DNA of 64,000 nt from Allofournierella massiliensis (GTDB lineage: Bacteria > Bacillota > Clostridia > Oscillospirales > Ruminococcaceae). Under the pieces are notes generated by a model. That model saw only the letters and a list, made by a program, of their open reading frames with translations, did no database searches and was not told the DNA's origin. The stretch is taken from assembly GCF_021531255.1 (NCBI RefSeq), contig NZ_JAFBIO010000003.1, positions 62,001-126,000 of the forward strand. Direction: 5' to 3'. A program made the position numbers and the translations under genes. Every line of letters begins with the position of its first letter. Within the stretch, counting starts at the first letter, position 1. This document shows positions 61,173 to 64,000 of this stretch, one piece after another.

Positions 61173-61242
61173 GACAAAATGTAGAAAACCCTTGACGGCA
61201 GGGGCGGTAGTCGTTATTTTTAAATTAGACATTTTGTAGAAA
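61173..61242 (+). promoter_or_regulatory. BlaI-type operators and promoter
   Basis: Two similar 15-base sites, GACAAAATGTAGAAA (61173-61187) and GACATTTTGTAGAAA (61228-61242), both containing the ACA...TGTAGA core of BlaI/MecI operators. They bracket a promoter with TTGACG (61192-61197), a 17-base spacer and TATTTT (61215-61220). Repressor dimers could block the promoter from both sides, giving autoregulation. Confidence 0.75.
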
Positions 61243-61254
61243 GGAAGCTTTCCC

Positions 61255-61617
61255 ATGCGTTTATCCTCGGCAGAATACGAGATCATGCAGGTGATCTGGG
61301 GCAAGGAAGGGCCAGCCAGCGGCAGCGACCTGGAGCCCCTGAGCCGGCGGCGGGGCTGGAAGGCCCCCACCGTGGCCACCTTTTTAAAGCGGCTGTGTGA
61401 AAAGGGGGTGCTCGCCAGCTATAAGGAGGGGGGCCGGCGGCTGTACCGGCCCGCCCTCAGCCGGGAGGAATTTGCCGGCCGGCAGGCCCGCACCTTTGTG
61501 GAGGAGTGGTACGGCGGACATGTGAGCGACCTGGTGGCAGGGCTGAGCGGCCAGGGTGCCCTTACCGACCAGGAAAAAGAGCGGCTGAAAAAGCTGCTGG
61601 AAGGGGAATTCCGGTGA
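61255..61617 (+). CDS. BlaI/MecI-family transcriptional repressor
   Basis: 120 residues. Winged-helix domain (1 to about 75) starting RLSSAEYEIMQVIWGKEGPASGSDL, with the wing at PTVATFLKRLCEKGVL. The C-terminal dimerisation helices end EKERLKKLLEGEF. It overlaps the following M56 gene by four bases (GTGA). By analogy with BlaI-BlaR1, signalling through the membrane protease would relieve repression at the two operators upstream. Confidence 0.92.
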   Translation: MRLSSAEYEIMQVIWGKEGPASGSDLEPLSRRRGWKAPTVATFLKRLCEKGVLASYKEGGRRLYRPALSREEFAGRQARTFVEEWYGGHVSDLVAGLSGQGALTDQEKERLKKLLEGEFR

Positions 61618-63041
61618 GCGGGGCTTTCTGGGGCTGGGCCCTGCCCATGGCGCTGGCAGGGGTCCCGGCGGCCCTGCTGCTGCCGGCTCTGGCCCGAGGC
61701 CGGGCCCTGCCCGCCTGGGTCTGGGGCGCGGCCCTGGCCCTGCGCCTGGTGCCCGCCGCCCTGCCCGGCGGTGCGGTGAAGGGGGCGGTGGCCGGCCAGG
61801 CCCTGACCCAGACTGCCGGGGAAGGCGGCCAAGCTCTCACCGGGGCTGCCTTCCGGTTGGCCGAGGGCCCGGCCCTGGGGGAATGGGCCTTCCTGGCCGG
61901 CTGGCTCTGGCTGGCGGTGGCCCTGGCCCTGGCGGCCTGGAAAGGGGCGGGCTGGCTGGGTTTTCAGGCCCGGCTGCGCCGCTGCCGCCGCCCCGCCGAT
62001 GAGGAACTTTGCCGGGCCTGGGCCCAGGTTCTGGGCCGGCCCGGCCGGGTCTGGGTCCTGGAAGGGGAGGGCCAGCCCTTTGTGGCGGGGCTTTTCCGCC
62101 CGGCCCTCTATCTGCCCCGGAACGGGGAGCGGGAAGAGCGGCAGGACTGGATGCTGCGCCACGAGGCGGCCCACCTGCGCCGGGGGCATCTCTGGCTCAA
62201 GGCCCTGGGCGGGGCGGTGGGAATCCTGTACTGGTTCGATCCCCTGGTGCCGGCCCTGCGCCGCAGGCTGGAGGAAGCCTGTGAGCTGGAAAGCGACCGG
62301 GCCGTCTGCGGAGGAATGGGCCCGGAAGAAAGGCGGGAATACGCCGGGCTTCTGCTGGCCTTTGCCGAAAAGGCGCCGGGGCCGGGGGGCAGCGGATTTT
62401 CCCGCCGGGGCCGCCAGCTGGAAACCCGCATCCTGGCCCTGCGCCGGGGAGGGGCAGCTTTTGGGCGGCGGGGCCTCTCGGTGCTGGCCCTGGCCCTGGT
62501 ATTGGCCTGCCTGCCGGTACAGGCTTTCTGCCGGCAGGAGCTGGGCGGGCTGGAAGAGGGCAGCCGGCTGCTGCAGGGCGCCCTGAGCCGGCCCGAAAAT
62601 TTCCTGCCCGGGCCGGAAGAGGAAGCAGGAGACCTGGCCGAGCCGGAAAAGCTGCTGCGCCTGGAATGGCCGGTGGAGGGGTACCGGTATTGCTCCCGAT
62701 CCCAGGTTTCGGGGCTTTCCATCGTGGCCGAGCCGGGTACCCTCATCACCGCGGCGGCCGACGGGGTGGTTCTGGCCGCCGGCGAGACCCAGGATCAGGG
62801 CCTGACTCTGGTGCTGGTACATGGGCTGGAGCCGGATCTTTCCACCAGTTACGGCCATTGTTCGGAATTGCTGATAACACCGGGCCAGTGGGTGCGGGCG
62901 GGACAGCCCATCGCCCGGGTGGGGCAGACAGGCCTTGCCACCGGCCCCTTCTGCCGCTATCAGGTGCGCATCGAGGGGCAGCTGTATCCCCCTGCCCTCT
63001 GGCACCCGGACAAGCTGCCCCAGCTGGAAAACGACGGGTAA
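61614..63041 (+). CDS. BlaR1-like M56 membrane metallopeptidase with degenerate M23 (LytM-like) domain
   Basis: 475 residues from GTG 61614. Membrane helices in the first about 120 residues. The zinc motif HEAAHLRRGH starts near residue 183 and the third ligand region is CELESDRAVC near 222. A further helix lies near 290-305. Instead of a penicillin-binding sensor, the outer part (about 345-475) looks like an M23/LytM fold (VVLAAG..., YGHCSELLITPGQWVRAGQPIA, GPFCRYQVRIEG). The usual catalytic HxH is replaced by CRY and the first His/Asp pair is not found, so it is probably a peptidoglycan sensor rather than a hydrolase. Confidence 0.85.
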   Translation: MSGAFWGWALPMALAGVPAALLLPALARGRALPAWVWGAALALRLVPAALPGGAVKGAVAGQALTQTAGEGGQALTGAAFRLAEGPALGEWAFLAGWLWLAVALALAAWKGAGWLGFQARLRRCRRPADEELCRAWAQVLGRPGRVWVLEGEGQPFVAGLFRPALYLPRNGEREERQDWMLRHEAAHLRRGHLWLKALGGAVGILYWFDPLVPALRRRLEEACELESDRAVCGGMGPEERREYAGLLLAFAEKAPGPGGSGFSRRGRQLETRILALRRGGAAFGRRGLSVLALALVLACLPVQAFCRQELGGLEEGSRLLQGALSRPENFLPGPEEEAGDLAEPEKLLRLEWPVEGYRYCSRSQVSGLSIVAEPGTLITAAADGVVLAAGETQDQGLTLVLVHGLEPDLSTSYGHCSELLITPGQWVRAGQPIARVGQTGLATGPFCRYQVRIEGQLYPPALWHPDKLPQLENDG

Positions 63042-63057
63042 GAGAAAGGAGAAGGCC

Positions 63058-64000
63058 ATGGCCTATGGGAAAAACGCAAGGCGGTGCGGGGCGCTGGTTG
63101 CCTGCGCCCTGCTGGCTGCAGGCTGCGGCGGGCAGGCGGCTTCGTCCTCTGTTTCCCGGTCCCTCCCTCAGGAGGAGCCGGTCAGCGGCAGCCTTACCGT
63201 CTATCTGGAACAAAGCTTTGCCGACGATACCCTGGTGAACTACCCCATCCGGCAGGCCATCGACGCCTTTTGTGCCCGCTACCCGGAGGTGGAGCTGGAA
63301 CTGGTGAGCCCGGTGGGGGGCATCAGCGACGGGGAGGCCCGTCAGGCCCAGATCGAGGCCCTGAATACCCAGATCCTGGCAGGGGGAGGGCCGGATGTAT
63401 TCCTGTTTGGGCCCCGGTTCACCAGCTTCAATCTCTTCCCGGATATGGAAAAGGCCATGCAGAACGGGGCCTTTCTGGAATGCGGGGAGCTGCTGGCCCA
63501 GTTCGGGGTGGACTGTGCCGGCGGGGATTTCTGGCCCGGAATCATGGAGGCAGGCCAGTGGCAGGGCGGCCAGTACATCCTGCCCCTTTCCTTTGATCTG
63601 CTCCTCTGCCTGGCCGACCGGGCGGCCCTGGAAAAGGCCGACTTTGACGGGCAGGCAGGGCATGACACCCAGGCCTTTTTGGAGGAACTGGAGCGGGTGA
63701 GCGGCCAGAGCGGCGCCCCGGCCCAGCTTTACGGCGACCTCACCACCAACCTGGCCCTGCCCATACTGGACGAAAAAGAGGGGAAGGTGAACCTGGCAGA
63801 GCAGGAGGTATGCCGGATGCTGGAAACCCAGAAGCAGATCACCCAGGGGGTGGATTTCCTGCTCAGCGACGGGGGCAGCTATGTGGCCCAGGTGCAGCAG
63901 CTGGGGATGACCGGCTACCGGAAAGAGATGGCCCGCCAGCTGGCCCAGGGGGAGCTGCTGCTCTACATAGACGACTTTGGGGGCCTCATCGACCTGGCCC
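63058..64000 (+). CDS. Extracellular solute-binding lipoprotein, incomplete at window end
   Basis: At least 314 residues; the frame is open at base 64000. Signal peptide with a lipobox ending AAGCGG (cysteine near residue 23). GSLTVYLEQSFADDTLVNYPIRQAIDAFCARYPEVELELV is the start of a family 1-type substrate-binding fold, and GGGPDVFLF is its typical hinge motif. AAAGGAGAAGG precedes ATG 63058. It is 16 bases after the M56/M23 gene and in the same direction, so it probably belongs to the BlaI-controlled operon. The ligand is unknown. Confidence 0.85.
   Translation, partial: MAYGKNARRCGALVACALLAAGCGGQAASSSVSRSLPQEEPVSGSLTVYLEQSFADDTLVNYPIRQAIDAFCARYPEVELELVSPVGGISDGEARQAQIEALNTQILAGGGPDVFLFGPRFTSFNLFPDMEKAMQNGAFLECGELLAQFGVDCAGGDFWPGIMEAGQWQGGQYILPLSFDLLLCLADRAALEKADFDGQAGHDTQAFLEELERVSGQSGAPAQLYGDLTTNLALPILDEKEGKVNLAEQEVCRMLETQKQITQGVDFLLSDGGSYVAQVQQLGMTGYRKEMARQLAQGELLLYIDDFGGLIDLA

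Overview
The window is 64 kb of GC-rich chromosome. Gene content and style point to a Gram-positive Clostridia of the Oscillospiraceae/Ruminococcaceae type (relatives of Faecalibacterium or Subdoligranulum). Supporting signs are an IspH-ribosomal protein S1 fusion, T-box and TPP leaders, class B sortase, lipoproteins with classical lipoboxes, mreBCD followed by a PBP2, ThiT and ThiW ECF S-components, and AGGAGG-type ribosome binding sites. The species is inferred, not proven. No rRNA, tRNA or CRISPR array was seen.

Layout. 0-6 kb: BaiN/HI0933-type flavoprotein, cmk, plsC, the ispH-rpsA fusion, a GtrA-type membrane protein, a 50-residue membrane peptide and deoC. 6-10.4 kb: a ZIP metal transporter, then a promoter driving an operon of a VCBS-like lipoprotein, an OmpR-type response regulator and a histidine kinase. 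10.4-16.2 kb: a YqhQ-like DUF1385 protein, prmC, recA-recX, rimO and pgsA. 16.2-19 kb: divergent thiT (minus strand, TPP riboswitch) and cysS (plus strand, T-box). 19-24.3 kb: cell-surface genes (DUF4349 lipoprotein, YfhO-like membrane protein, a further lipoprotein, sortase B, YcxB-like protein). 24.4-28.5 kb: UPF0340, PLPBP, a phytoene-desaturase-like flavoprotein and a translationally coupled FAD/2Fe-2S reductase. 28.5-33.5 kb: recQ, a PatB/MalY aminotransferase, a YczE-like membrane protein and a PTS IIC protein. 33.5-39.4 kb, minus strand: an SPFH/NfeD pair, a GH13 alpha-glucan hydrolase and glycogen phosphorylase. 39.7-48 kb: zapA, a U32 peptidase, dut, maf, mreBCD and mrdA, a division, envelope and housekeeping block.

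48.09-52.70 kb is an AT-richer decayed mobile element. It holds tnpV, a 48-residue protein, a TetR regulator, a sortase-anchored surface protein, an internally deleted MobL relaxase and an integrase fragment. It appears to have inserted inside the loop of the mrdA terminator: the two perfectly complementary 13-base arms of that terminator now flank it. Short imperfect inverted repeats lie just inside both ends.

52.7-56.3 kb, minus strand: a promoter, a canonical TPP riboswitch with its own terminator, a second divergent TPP-like fold, thiW, and two 2-hydroxyacyl-CoA-dehydratase-family subunits. This is the most unusual part of the window. 56.4-64 kb: a MinD-like ATPase, mgsA, aspS, an SNF-family sodium symporter, then a BlaI repressor, an M56 membrane protease fused to a degenerate M23 domain, and a solute-binding lipoprotein cut by the window end.

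The layout is mostly housekeeping. Regulation is readable in many places: sigma-A type promoters with 16-17 base spacers, intrinsic terminators, two TPP riboswitches, one T-box and paired BlaI-type operators.
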